Positions 1 through 20,331 of a stretch of DNA of 64,000 bases are shown here, one piece after another. The stretch is from Strix aluco (lineage: Eukaryota; Chordata; Aves; Strigiformes; Strigidae). The position numbers were made by a program, and so were the translations under genes. Location: assembly GCF_031877795.1 (NCBI RefSeq), contig NC_133971.1, positions 10,456,325-10,520,324 of the forward strand, written 5' to 3'. Positions within the stretch are counted from its first letter, which is position 1; every line of letters begins with the position of its first letter. The notes under the pieces are model-generated. The model did no database searches. It was not told where the DNA came from and saw nothing but the letters and a program-made list of their open reading frames with translations.

Positions 1-1845
1 CCTCTACACACCATGCAACTGATGCCACATGGAGTAAATGGGTCGCATTAATCACACAATGGGCTCGAATAGGGAGCCCCAGCTGTTCAGGAATACTGAA
101 AGTAATTACAAATTGTCCAGAAGGCAAAGATTTTGGAATGGTGCCAGAGGAAGCGGTAACACGTGCTGAAGAGGCCCCACCATATAATAAACTACTGGAT
201 AATGAGAAGTGATATGCCCTGTTTACTGACGGGTCCAGTCACATTGTGAGGAAACATTGAAGTTGAAAGGTGGCTGTGTGGAGCCCCACACGATGGGTTG
301 CTGAAGCTGTTGAAGGAGAAGGTGAATTGAGTCAGTTCACAGAGGTGAAAGCCATCCAGCTGGCCTTGGATATCGCTGAGTGAGAAAAGTGGCCAGTGCT
401 CTACCTCTATACTGACTCATGGATGGTGGCAAATGCACTGTGGGGGTGGTTACAGCAGTGGAAACGCAGCAACTGGCAGCGCAGAGGCAAACTCATCTGC
501 GCTGCTGAATTATGGCAAGATATGGCTGCTCGGGTAGAGAATCTGGTTGTGAAAGTACACCATGTAGACACTCATGTACCCAAGAGCCGGGCCACTGATG
601 AACATCAGAACAACCAACAGGCAGATCAGGGTGCCAAGATCAAGGTGGCTCGAGTGGATCTGGACTGGCAACATAAGGGTGAACAATTTATGGCTTGCTG
701 GGCCCATGACTCCTCAGGCCACCAGGGAGGAGATGCAACATATAGATGGGCTTGTGACCGAGAGGTGGACTTAACCATGGATGCTATTGCACAGGTTATC
801 CATGAATGTGAGACATGTGCTGCAATCAAGCAAGCCAAATGGTTAAAACCCATTTGGTATGGAGGACGATGGTCAAAATATAAATATGGGGAGGCCTGGC
901 AGATTGATTCTCTCTCACAAACTCGGCATGGCAAACACTATGTGCTTACAATGGTGGAAGCAGTCACCGGTTGGTTGGAAACTTATGCTGTGCCCCATGC
1001 TACTGCCCGGAACACCATTTTAGGCCTTGAGAAGAAAGTCTTATGGCGGCATGACACACCAGAAAGAATTGAGTCAGATAATGGGACACATTTCCGAAAC
1101 AACCTCATAGACACTTGGGCCAAAGAACATGGCATTGAGTGGATATATCACATACCCTATCATGCACCAGCCTCTGGGAAAATTGAGCGATACAATGGAT
1201 TGCTGAAAACTACACTGAGAGCAATAGGTGGTGGAACTTTCAAACACTGGGACGTGCATTTAGCAAAAGCCACCTGGTTAGTCAATACCAGAGGATCTGC
1301 CAAGCAAGCTAGCCCTGCTCAATCAAACCTCCTACATACTGTAGATGGGATAAAGCCCCTGTAGTACACATTAAAAATATGCTGGGGAAGACTGTCTGGG
1401 TTACTCTTGTATTGGGTAATGGTAAACCCATGAGTGGGATTACTTTTGCCCAACGACCTGGGTGCACTTGGTGGGTAATGCAAGAGGATGGAGAAGTCTG
1501 ATGCATACCTCAAGGAGATTTGATTTTAGGTGAAAATAGGCAATGAATCAAACTGTCAAATAACCCTGTTATTGCAATTGGTGCCCCACAACATCCTCCT
1601 GCCACATCCAAAGCCTCTTGCTCCACCAACTGAGCCAACTCCACCTCATCCCTCCAGCCTTAAAGATTGTCATGACCGATGGAACCCAAAGTTATGGACT
1701 AAATGAACTCAGCAGACATTCTGGAAGGATGGCCCATAGACTGAGGGAATGATATCTGTGAGACCTGGGAAAAGGGGTGGTGATTCCTTAGAATGTATTG
1801 GGAGTCTGAGCATGACGTAAATGGTATGGAATAAGGGGTGGAGAC
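1..1845 (+). mobile_element. ERV-L-like provirus, pol 3' part (left end outside window)
   Basis: Degenerate retroviral pol. At about 200-235 a frame reads ALFTDGSSHIV (start of RNase H, first catalytic Asp), then TEVKAIQLALDIAE before an in-frame stop near 382. The frame reopens into the end of RNase H and the integrase (396-1364), after which a decayed integrase C-terminal part (GKTVWVTLVLGN, 1381-1500) is broken by further stops. A purine-rich tract (about 1831-1845) directly precedes the LTR. It is oriented opposite to PDE4D and lies beyond its probable 3' end. Class assignment to ERV-L rests on the LTR layout and integrase style and is inferred. Confidence 0.85.
396..1364 (+). pseudogene. 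ERV pol remnant: RNase H end and integrase core, open frame
   Basis: A 322-codon open stretch of retroviral pol. Numbering from the first Met: residues 1-80 are the end of RNase H (YTDSWMVANAL with D7, and QADQGAK with D77). The zinc-binding HHCC set is H104, H109, C138 and C141. The DDE core is D171 (QIDSLSQ), D228 (ESDNGTHF) and E264 (SGKIERYNG), with exactly 35 residues between the second Asp and the Glu. All catalytic positions are kept, but the frame begins after a stop near 382 and lacks the integrase C-terminal domain, so the Met is not a true start and the protein is a fragment. Retroviral integrases insert proviral DNA into host DNA. This one is read as a fossil unless expression is shown. 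Confidence 0.88.
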
Positions 1846-2315
1846 TGTTTTGGTTTCGGCCAGGATAGAATTAACTTTCCTTGAGCTGAGAGGGAGCACA
1901 GCTAGAGGTCCGGGTCCTGATCAATCATTGGAGTATTTCGTATCATGTGACATCATGCTCAGTGTATATAGGTGGACACGGGCTCTCTCTGGAGCACGAC
2001 ATTTTCAGTTCTCTGGGTCGGTGTGGCGGGATTTTCTGGTGTGGTTGGATTGCTGCTGGGGGGGGGGCAGGCTGCGTACCTGTTGCCACACTTGGTAAGC
2101 CACTGCTGCATTTTACCCATTTTGGACTCTACTGTTACTGTTGTTTTCTCGGTACTATTAGTAAATCCTTTTTTTATTCAACCTATGAATTTTCTTCTTA
2201 TTTTTTGTCCCTCCCCTATTTTACCTGGCGGGGGGGGGGGGGGGGGGGGGGGGAGGGGGGAGGTGAATGGCTGACCACGTGGCGATTGGCTGCTGGCTGA
2301 GCTCAAAGCACAACA
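1846..2315 (+). mobile_element. 3' LTR of the ERV-L-like provirus
   Basis: It begins TGTTTTGGTTTCGGCC and ends CAACA, giving the TG...CA termini of an LTR. It has a TATATA at 1965-1970 for its own promoter. The end region has a C/T-rich stretch followed by a G-run (24 G at 2230-2253) before GGCTGCTGGCTGAG. This order matches the avian ERV-L LTRs I know. The 5' LTR and target duplication are outside the window. Confidence 0.8.
2230..2262 (+). repeat. Poly(G) tract in ERV-L LTR
   Basis: 24 consecutive G, then A, 6 G, A and G. A second, shorter G run is at about 2059-2067 in the same LTR. Such long G runs are prone to length errors in assembly. Confidence 0.95.
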
Positions 2316-4294
2316 CCATGCAACATGACTGCCGAGTTTCTGATTTGCATTTGCTGTCAGCACAGCTCATCAGCACTAGACAGTTAATACTATCAGGGGC
2401 CACATGTCCTGTATCTTCTTGCTCTCACTAAGGACTGTTTACCCAGGTATGATGTCATCATCCTTCTCGTCTTCCCATGCTAAGAGCTTCTTTAGCAGAG
2501 ATAGTCATAGAACATTTTTAGTCTTTAAAGCTGTGCTAAACTCTGCACTGTATCAAAATTTTTTACTTTCTAAATGTTCATCTTAAATGCATACATAGCT
2601 CTTACTACCACAATAACTTCATGGACCTGAAGATACTTGCTTTGTGAGAAGGAAACAAAATACAGCTTTGTACCTGCGGCACTGAGACAGAATCAAACCC
2701 AAACTCAGTTCTCCTAATGTCCACATCCAAGCCATGGGATTGCCTTTGACGAGATTATTTTAGCTAGAGGGTATTTCTCCCTGTCCAGGTTTTGTCCCCA
2801 GTTTGTCACTCTGATTTCTGTTTGGACTTCCTATCCCCCTTTATTACTTTTGCAGATTTCTCAACCAGTTTGACACAAGGAAGCTGGAGATTTTCTTTAC
2901 CCTGCAGGCTAAATCAAATCGAACTAACTAAAAGCTTTTATAACAGCTTTGAACTTTTGCATTGTGAATTTTGTTTTTTCCTGGAAAAACTAAGCAAAAT
3001 TATTCACAGCTGGTAGCGAAATTGGGCTGGTCATCCCACTAAACACTATGTGTGCTAGTTAGCTGTGACTTGTTTTCAGTGGAGCAGAGAGATCAAGCAA
3101 ACAAAGCTGCAGCTATTCAAACTATTTGCCTCATTAGGAAATAGAGGAGCCATTCGGTTAAAAACACATTCAACTCCTTTAGCAGCAACTTGCTGCAGTG
3201 AAACAGGGGATGCATTTTGGATTTGCTCTGAACCTTGCCTATTCTGATGCATTATTGCCATGCACAGAGACTGACAAAGTGCTGCCAGAGGATGTAGGAT
3301 GCAGTGGGCTAATCCTGCCAGTTTCAGGCTCACCATGTGCACAGCTGTGGTACCTGAGCTGCTTACTGTTCTAGCAGCTTTTTATTAGTAGGTTTTAGTA
3401 GTGCCAACAAGAATTTGGGATTGCTGCTTCCCTTCATAATTGCCATGATCTATACAAACCATTTTCCCATTAGGGCTGCTGGGAACATGCGAGGATGAGC
3501 CTACGAAGAGTGACAGGCACACCACCTGGTTTATCTGCCCTGCCATGCCGAGTGTGGCATCCTTCATCTTCCCAGCACAGCACTTACCAGCCTCTTCTGC
3601 CACCAAGGAGGGAATAAAAAAGGAGTCCTAGGGATTGGTACTCCTTGCAAACTAACCCCAAACCTAAAGGAGGATTTAAGACTTAAGGAAAGAATGGACA
3701 TAGAATTTTTTTGTATTCAATCAGAAACTATTTTCAGTTAAACAACAAACGCCCCCAAATAACAAAAACCTCACTCTGATCAAGGAAAGGTGCATGAAAG
3801 ACACTTCAAGAACTGGACCTGCATTAAGATCACATTTCTTCTTCAAGACAACAGCTGTCACTTAGGAATTTTATGTTAAAACACTATTTCTTTTAATCAT
3901 CCATTTAGAGCTGAGATTGTCTGTTCAATATTTAACTATGGTACTCTTTCTTTTTTCTTTGTGATATGCCAGTGTATTGTTCCTCTAGGCAGGCTGCTTT
4001 TGCCACTGAAGCCAATGGTAAAATTTCCTGACAACTGAGATTGAACGCCTTTCTATATAACTGTATAGCACCTTTGTGAATTAGATTTCTTTATAAAATA
4101 CCACATCTGATTGACTTTTCTGATTTATCCCCACATTTATTTTGTATTAGCTATGCAAAACACTATGATGACAAAAACATTGTAATCAAATTATTCTGGA
4201 AATATGCTTTCACTTAAGATGTCACAACTATGTAAAAAAATTTAACTTGCAAAAGAAGATCAAATACAGTAACTAGGCAGAATCAACCCATGCT
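2316..4294. other. Gene-free flank between ERV LTR and PDE4D 3' UTR
   Basis: AT-rich to neutral unique sequence. Short open frames are scattered on both strands, none with a recognisable domain. Minus-strand AATAAA at about 2840 and 3378 could be the true distal PDE4D poly(A) signals if the UTR is longer than assumed. Confidence 0.5.
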
Positions 4295-7200
4295 TTTATT
4301 TCCATTGCATATAAAATTTCGTATGAAGGTATTGATGTACAATACTATCCCCTAGGCTGTAAGAGAGGCTAAGAAACCAGTGAAAGAATAGTCATGTGCA
4401 ATGTTCACACAAGTTGCCACTCTCAAGACATACCGAAAAGAAAAATCAAATTGAAACAATAACAAAAAATTGTTCAGGATTTCTGTTGTTATGGTGTCCC
4501 TTTTAATACCAATTAAAACAAAAGCAATCAATTTCCTTTGGGCCAGGGCTGCTAAAATCTACAGTTTGTGTCAAAAAGGAGGCTCTGTTTTTCCTTGAAA
4601 AAGAATCTCTCCTTTCACAAAGAAGTCCCATGCTACAAGGGCTGGGCATCACTGGAATGGAGGAGAGGTATTTACCTCACTCTGGCAAATTTATTATATC
4701 AGCTCTAAGTAGTCTGAAGCAATGTAGCAAGTCAAACAGCAAGAGATGCTCCGTCCAACCTGCAAACCTAATACTAGTGTTATTAAAAGATCTAAAGGTT
4801 TACCACTCTCCCCTAGATCTAGTGCATCATGCTATACAAACCTGTGCAAAACCTTACATACATCTATATAAAATAAAACTTTGGCTGCTTATAACACTAA
4901 TATTGGTGTTGGAAAGCACTTCCAAGATTAAAGTTGTCTTTTGTCCTACTTTATGGATTCTACTTATACAGTGATAGGTAGTGCTACTAAATAAAGAAGA
5001 GCTATTACAGACAATTACAAAAGTGTATGAGTTATACCCTTTTAATTCTGATTATTCAATTTCCCAATACGCACTAAAATCAAATGCTTATTACAGATGC
5101 CTTCCAAAGCTGTTTCAGTACAGTTAAGCACTGAAATACAGCATCAATTTTATACCTTTTTAGGAGCAAAAAATGGCTGCAATAATCCCTGATGATAGCC
5201 TGTAAAAAGATTATAAGACAGGCAACACAATTATATTGCCAGAAGTCTGGAAAAGCTTGAACTTCCAGTAGGGTCATGAATGAAAGCTCATTGTAGTATC
5301 ATGCATGTTAGCTCATACAAGTATCCCCATCTGTCAGCAACTAAAAATATGGTAGAAATGCCCAGCCCTAGCCCCACAGCTATGTTACTTCCAAATGCAG
5401 CAAAACAGAAGAAAATATTGTTTAAAGTTAAGGCACAGCCCTGGGACCAAAGACCTGCAGCTTTTTTTATTGATATATCTTTATGAATTTTATACTTTTC
5501 TTGACTCTTCCATAAACAAGCTCTAAGGTGACACTGAATATCTTACAGGACAAAAAAAAAAATGTACAAGGAGTATGTATACACAATCATTCTCTCACCA
5601 AGAGTTTCCAAATATAGCAACACCACCCAGACAAGGATGATGTTATAATAAGAACTGATAATTTACAATTAACATTACAGTATGTACATTACAATAAATA
5701 CATGGTTGTAAACAGAGACAAACAAGACTGTATTACAGGTAAGGTCATTTGGTGAGAAAAATGCATGGCACAAAATAAATAATGCATTTGAAAAGAACTG
5801 TCAAAGCTTTCTGTAAAATCCATTTCATAAAAGTTTATGATTTTCTGAATGCTATTTATTCTATCTATATTCTTTCATCATAATTTTTTAATGACACAAA
5901 ACAATTTAACAATTCAAATACAGCACTGAGTACAGTAACTTGCAAGCTAAAATGTACTGTTATAAGCAAGACGAATTTTCTTTTTTTCCCCACTTTATCC
6001 ACTCACTGCATTTTTTTATGGCAAAAATATTCAGAACACATAAAGCCACTTGTAAATTGTATTGTTTTAAAGCAGTGTGCAATGCTAAAACACACTTTGG
6101 CAAAAGAGGAAAAAAAGATTGTACAGTGCATTATATCCCTGGCTCTAAGAAATGATTTAATTTTCTATTATTTGATTGTCCACATGTATGGGTGTATATC
6201 TCAATATGGTGTTATTCTTTTCATTTACTTTCAATTAGTGCAGATACAAACCTTTTCAGGTCCCTATTGGTTATTTTGGAATTTATATTGCTTTTCCATT
6301 ACTAAGGTTCCAGGCACTCTTGGGGATTGAAAGGATTTTTAAATGGATCAGGTTCAGGAAGAAATGATGAAGAACAAGTCAAAAATTGAAAAAAAACAAC
6401 CCATGAGTTCTCTTAATTCTCTTTCCTTCTTTAGCATCTTCTGTGCTAAGGCCCTGTGAGGGCTAAAGGTAGAGAAAACTATGACCTGGATACAGAAGAA
6501 TGCAAAATGCATTTAAAAGCTGAATTATTAGCCAATTGTTTTTAACAGGTTTTTATTCTAGATCGCAGACACTTAAAAACCCTGTATTCGTACCTGCAAA
6601 TTTACTACAAAATGAATCCAAGGGTGAAATAATGGCTGTTGCTATCTTTTGTTAATAAATCATCTTGATATTGTGATTTTTACCAGAATTTTAAAGACTG
6701 GGAGTCTGCTAGCTTCCCTAGGCAACTATTTCCCATCTTCTACGCTCAAAACTGCAATTTTAACAAAGAGTAAAATGGAGGAAATAAAATTCCTTCCTCT
6801 TTCATGTGACCAAACAACAAGACTGGAAAATGACAGATATGAACTCCTACCTCCCCTTTAACTTTCCAAGTTACAGAAGCTTTCAGGACCAATCAAACTG
6901 AAAAGCAGGATTTCCTCAGCACAAGCTGGATAAAGGATGAAAAGATCTGAGATTGAAATAATGTGGAGTAACTACAATTCTCACGATGCATTGCTCATTT
7001 ACTTAAAAACATAAAAAGACTGACCCAGCTCTTCTTGCAACAAAGACATGAAAAATGCTAATCATTATTTTTATGCTGTAGACATCTCAGATTAGCAAAT
7101 GGTTTAACTAGGTAGCTGACACAGATAAAAAGATCAAGTCAAAATTGGAAATATTACACTAATGCTTTTTTCACCAGAACAAATATTTCATATGTTGTAT

Positions 7201-8517
7201 TAGCCTGTTCTGATTTAGCAGTCTATAGCTCCCAGCCAAAACTGGTCTGAAAACCATGTTTCAGAGGGATGAATTTTATTAGTATAGCAGAGGAGCTGCT
7301 TTTCATAGAGTCACAGAATTCAGGTTGGAAGGGATGTCAAGGATCACCTGGTCCAACCTTTCTTGGTAAAAGCATCATCTGGACAAGATGGCCCAGCACC
7401 CTGTCCAGCTGAAATGCTTTTGTATTAAGACGACAATTCATTTACCTTTCTTACAGGCTTTAGTTTTACAAATTCTAACTAGTGGTCCCAGTTGGTTTCA
7501 CTGGAACCACTTCTTGTAGTAAGATAGAATTGGCAGGATCAGGCCAGTATAAGGGCAAAAGTTCCTCTAATATGTTTGGGAAAACTAATTAAAAACAAAA
7601 AAGCTATCATACTGAAGAAGTTTTATGTAACAAAGGATATTCATGGAACTCACAAATATATAAAATAGACTTTTACAGCTCAATAATATCATGAGATTAA
7701 GGTGCAAAAAAAAAGAAGGAAGGGAAAAAAAACTAGAAGTATTATCCAGTGTAGCACAGATTTGTACTGAAAACTTGTAAGTTTCTCTTTGGAAAAAAAT
7801 AACCAGTGGCAGATGAAGTCTGAAAGTGTTTTTCTTTAAATATAATACCTCAGTACATTTAATAATAAAAGTAAGCTCTACAAAAGATCTGTCTCTTACA
7901 TACTATATGAAATCCAGAGGCTAGTGCAACCCACTGGGTCACACTTTTTTGTCACGCATCAGGAAAACCTGAAGTTAGAAAATGATGCAATTTCCACAGC
8001 TCATCTTCCTATTGGTAACAGAATCATGTATCCCCTCACCTATGTGCATTTGTTTTCCATTAGGAACCTCAGTTTATTTTCTGTTTCCTCTCATGATGAG
8101 CATTATCTAATACTTTGATTGTGAAATACAACGAATTCAAAAACTATCAAAGCATATCAGTATTTGGTTGGCAGGTGATACTCCTTTGAAAACACTTGCT
8201 TTATTTAATAAAATCTGCCAAATGGAGAGCTTACTAAAGTGTAGTTTATGAATGTTATCCCCTCTGCTTTCTGATGTCATGGAGGTGAAAATTCTGGTTA
8301 CAATATTCCTGAGTGCCAAACTGAGTCATCAAGGTCAGTTTTGATCAACAAACGTCCTGGCAGATGACTGCGAGTTCTGGCCACGGTTTTAGCATATGAC
8401 ATACACTTTGGAAACCATTACCTAATAAAAAAAAAAAAATCCCAAACCCACAGAAAAAACAGAGAAAGAGGAAAAGAAAGAGAGAGGGCAAGAAAGAAAG
8501 AGACTGCGTCTTCATTG
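4295..8517 (-). other. PDE4D: Probable PDE4D 3' UTR
   Basis: AT-rich, gene-free DNA directly follows the stop codon on the minus strand. It opens with a pyrimidine-rich stretch (about 8440-8515) and contains many minus-strand ATTTA elements. AATAAA hexamers on the minus strand fall at about 8202-8207, 7274-7279, 6550, 5850, 5467 and 4295-4300. Mammalian PDE4D transcripts have 3' UTRs of several kilobases, so a distal site is plausible. Which hexamer is used cannot be decided from sequence, and the 4295 limit is only a working boundary. Confidence 0.45.
7304..7411 (-). mobile_element. CR1 LINE 3'-end fragment in PDE4D 3' UTR
   Basis: The plus strand reads CATAGAGTCACAGAATTCAG, then GGTTGGAAGG and GTCCAACC. 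This is the reverse complement of the conserved CR1 3' end, so the element runs in the same direction as PDE4D. It is about 108 bp and 5' truncated, as is usual for CR1. Confidence 0.8.
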
Positions 8518-16854
<8,337 letters not shown>

Positions 16855-17586
16855 CTAGAGCAGAATCAAGCAACAAAGACATTAAAACCTAATACACATA
16901 TTTGAGTGATTTTTGATTGAAACAGCTACAAACAGCAGACTCATGAAGATTCAAACCTTGCCACTGTGAAAGTTACATGCTAAACTCTGGAAGGAGGAAA
17001 GCTGCTGCTACTGATCTTGCAATATTTGAATTTGCAGCTACCAACTTTTCAGATTTTAATTCACTAAGCAGGAAAGAGTGATTGTTAAGTGGATTGCTCT
17101 AGAGGGAAAAATGCTACACCATCTTGAAGGAGCTGATGTGTGTCATTTTGTCCTGCCTGATTCAGGTGCAGGATTATTTTGTAGTAGTGGAGAAAATTTA
17201 GAGGAGCAATTGGAAATTGATTGTTTCAAAACAGAATTGTTACAAGAGAGAAGGCAGTTATTAGAAAAAAAATTGAAATTATGTGGACACGAGCAAAGAA
17301 GTTTCCTAGTGTTCAGATTCAAAAGTTAATCACGAGTGTAGATATTGAGGAGTGGGATGGAGATATTTGGGGAGAGTCTGATGAAAGTAGGTTGGAGGAA
17401 ATAAGAGGAATTGGAGGAAAGAAATGTGCAAGCTCTCATTAAAACAGAAAGGTATACGGGTCCAGAAGGTGGGAACACCCAAACCGCCATCCGTACAACC
17501 CGCTGGCCGGGACCTGAGTGAGCTTAGTGAGCTTCACGTAATCTGGATGAAACTAAAACCGAGTATTTGTAGAGGGTTTCTTTAAT

Positions 17587-17624
17587 GGGGCGGGGGGGGG
17601 GGGAAGGGGGGGGTGGTGGTGGTG
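17587..17624 (+). repeat. G-rich tract in ERV gag remnant
   Basis: GGGGC followed by long G runs, then (GGT) triplets. It is a low-complexity G tract able to form a quadruplex and disrupts the gag-like frame. Confidence 0.9.
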
Positions 17625-17760
17625 CGTGTTGAATTCTGTTGAGTGATGACGAGGCAGGAGGTTTCTGAGTGATGGACACCAGCGGGTAACCAGTCAATAA
17701 CTGGCCTACTGGGCTGGGAGTGTGGACCCCAAGGAGAGGGGGAACCTGTTACCATTAAGG

Positions 17761-18454
17761 TGAAGGGAAGCTGCTACAAGTATACTTGAAATTTCTAATA
17801 TAAATAAGACATTCAGTTTTAACGTTAGACATTGCTTATGTTTTACTAGCTTTTATTTTTTCATGTACTTTTTCCTGTATTTTACTGTAATGTATATAAT
17901 TTCATTTATACTTTTTCCTAACTACCCTCTGTAGTCGTTACCCACTTATAAGATGTTTTAAAACCTTTAACTCCTTGCCTAGTAAAGATTAGACAGACCT
18001 TGGACAGTCTGAAAAACTCCCTGAGTACATCCCTAATAGCAGGAACGTAAAGAAAACAAGCGCCTAAGACGACTGAAAACTGGAACAAAGAGGAGCTGAA
18101 GGATGGATGACGTCACTATGACCATATATGGACACGAGAAACCTAAAGTTCACAATGGACAGTGTGAGAAACCACAGACAGTGTGTGGACCCCTAAGGAG
18201 GGGAGATGACCCTCACTCTATTTTTACTAGGCACGCTCAGACTATGTACATGAATTCTGAGAACTCATTAGCATAAGACTGCCTTTTCTCAGAAATCTGA
18301 TGCATGTGTTTACTTTTCATGCATATTAGTCAGAGAGTTTTGTTAGTAGGTGTGGCACTTGTGGTGGATCTCCAGTGCTGCCCAGCGCTGCAGAAAAGAA
18401 TACTTGCTTAACAGTTATACTCAATCCTGACGTGGAGTGAAGCTCTTTGTTTCA
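17761..18454 (+). mobile_element. Nested 694-bp solo LTR with AAGG target duplication
   Basis: It begins TGAAGGGAAG, ends TTTGTTTCA, and is flanked by AAGG at 17757-17760 and again at 18455-18458. A 4-bp duplication with TG...CA termini is typical of gamma-type ERV insertions. The insertion splits a gag-like reading frame of the older ERV, which resumes in the same phase on the far side. Inside are a perfect CRE (TGACGTCA, 18108-18115) and an end region (CTGCCCAGCGCTGCAGAAAA, then GAATACTTGC) like an LTR poly(A)/U5 segment. No internal viral genes lie between two copies, hence a solo LTR. Confidence 0.75.
18108..18115. promoter_or_regulatory. Perfect CRE palindrome in the nested LTR
   Basis: TGACGTCA, the full palindromic cAMP response element bound by CREB/ATF proteins. 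It lies in U3-like sequence about 15 bases from ATATATGG. Function is not shown. Confidence 0.6.
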
Positions 18455-20331
18455 AAGGGACTGTCAGAACTGGCAGAGGGAGTACTGAAGGCGGCTTGCA
18501 TTCAGGCGATGGGCGAGAGGGGGCAGTACAGAATAGCGCTCCCCGTGCCGGTGGATCCCAGCCACCCTAGATCTCTTACTAGAGGGCTCCCTGATGCCTT
18601 AAAGTGCACATCCAGTCCCTCAGAGAAAGGGTGCAAAGAGGTATGGAATGCAACCAGTGAACAACCCCCGCCCTGCTCCTCGCGTGCACGGGCTAATATG
18701 GGCAGAAGCGTTACAGGATCCTGTTGCTGATGGGCGAGAAATGGGCTGGACTGACCCAGGTGGGGGTGAAGACAGAAGCTGGAGGGTTCGGCCAGTCAGT
18801 TGGAAACTCCCCCACGAGCAGCCTCCTCATAGAGAGTTTAAACCTCCCCGGGATAAGTCAGGTCAGTTTTACAATTCAGGAAGGAATCATCTTTGGCAGA
18901 AGGCGTCGGCACTGGGGGTACCCCGGGCAATATTACATGGGCAATCTACTGGTAACATCTCGAAGTTGGTGCAATTGCTGGAGGGCAGAACTCGAGAACA
19001 AAGGAAAAATATTAGGGTTTGATGTTTTGGCAGGTAAACAATGGTGTTTACCAGATGGCAGTGTGGAGTTTGGGGGACAGAACCTACCTGTGTCTCTCAA
19101 TATCCAGTACTTACTGCTGTCAAATGGTATTTTTGAGGTGATTAATGATCTTGAAAAAATATTATAAATCGTATAGGTTCTCTTTATAATTCTCCAGTGT
19201 GGCCAGTCCACAAACCAAACAAAAGGTGGCAATTAACAGTCGATTATTGGTGACTGGGTGCCCATCCACACCCTTTGTCAGCTGCGGGGCCTGACGCAGC
19301 TGGGCTGGGCGCACCCCTGCAGGAGCACCCGCCAGCTCTGGGACAGGCTCTTTGTGGTGCCTTTGCAGGAAGCAAACAGAAATCGCTTGGTTTTGCTCCC
19401 ACGTGGAAAGGCATGCAATTTACATTTGCATGTCTTCCCCAGGGATATCGGCACTTGCCAACAACTGGTTGCTATGCTCTGTCTCCAAAGCTCGCTAAAA
19501 CCACGCCCGGAGAAGGGGTTAAGATCTCTGGAAGCCCCCCTCCTGTGGGAGTCAAACTGCGAGGAAGTGCTAAGTGCAATTAGATAATTATTGCCACACA
19601 TGGCAGATAGAGAAGGAAACACCCAAAGGAGCCATTTTACTGCCAGGGTGGTCCAGGAGCAGGCACACAAGGAACACAGTGGGTTTGCACACCCCATACT
19701 ATCCTCAGGCTAACGGGCACTGTCGACAGGCTTGGGAGGCCTTTGATAAAGGTGGAAAAAGTCACCATATTAGTGTCCAATGGATAATTCCTAATTTTTA
19801 ACTTGATGCCCAGGTTCTGATCCAAGGCCTAGTTCTGTTTTTTTGTTAGGATCTTGGAGAAACAGATGACTTTGACATCCTGATTGGCAGTGGTGATGGT
19901 GATCCATATGGACAATCAAGACTTGGACAACAACATGGTGGCAAATGAATCTTGTGAAGTTGGCAGCATTCAGAAGATGATGATTGAACTTGGTGCTACT
20001 GTGTTAATGCCACTTTAGGTCAACAAATGAAGAAAGTGGCAAGAGACTTGAGGCTATTGTTGCTATATTAAGCACTAATTGGTTAATTGGATATGTTCAA
20101 ATCTTCCTGGTTAGAATGGTTGATCAGCTTCCTTCAATTTTGATTGCAATACATTGTATGGTTGGGGTTTTTTTTAAGATTTGATTGTATAATCATCTAA
20201 GAATGACAATCCACAACGAGTATGGAGACTCACCAGGACCGCACTCCCTTTTAACCTTGGAGGCAAGAGGTGACTGCACCACCACTTCAACGAAACCAGC
20301 CGAATCATGACCGTGGTCACAGGGTGGATGG

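Larger units (their letters stand above)
17050..20331 (+). mobile_element. Decayed ERV internal region (gag, RT, integrase scraps)
   Basis: Pieces of a provirus in order. Gag-like frames run to 17760 (LIKTERYTGPEGGNTQTAIR; DETKTEYL; LAYWAGSVDPKERG) and again from 18455 (LSELAEGVLKAACIQAMGER; later LWQKASALGVPRAILHGQST). A protease/RT junction-like piece follows (GFDVLAGKQWCLPDG, near 19018). RT finger residues (YNSPVWPVHKPNKRW, near 19185) and LPQGYRH (near 19435) come next, then an integrase scrap (HTPYYPQANG, 19688-19717). Many stops and frameshifts; the RT active-site YxDD segment and RNase H appear deleted. 19805-20200 resembles neither host exon nor a domain I can name. No 5' LTR is seen, so the element is truncated. 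Confidence 0.75.

Noticed and set aside
17747..18413. Alternative LTR boundaries TGTTA...TAACA for the nested element
   Set aside because: The ends match each other but no target duplication flanks them, and they would cut into a gag-like frame; the 17761-18454 boundaries have a perfect AAGG duplication and restore phase.
19258..19697. Overlapping open frames of 102-139 codons on both strands
   Set aside because: They lie in the decayed ERV pol; only the plus-strand frame carrying RT residues is meaningful, and it is broken.
19805..20200. Possible envelope remnant (hydrophobic stretch near 20100-20180)
   Set aside because: No envelope motif can be identified with confidence; left as unassigned ERV or intron sequence.
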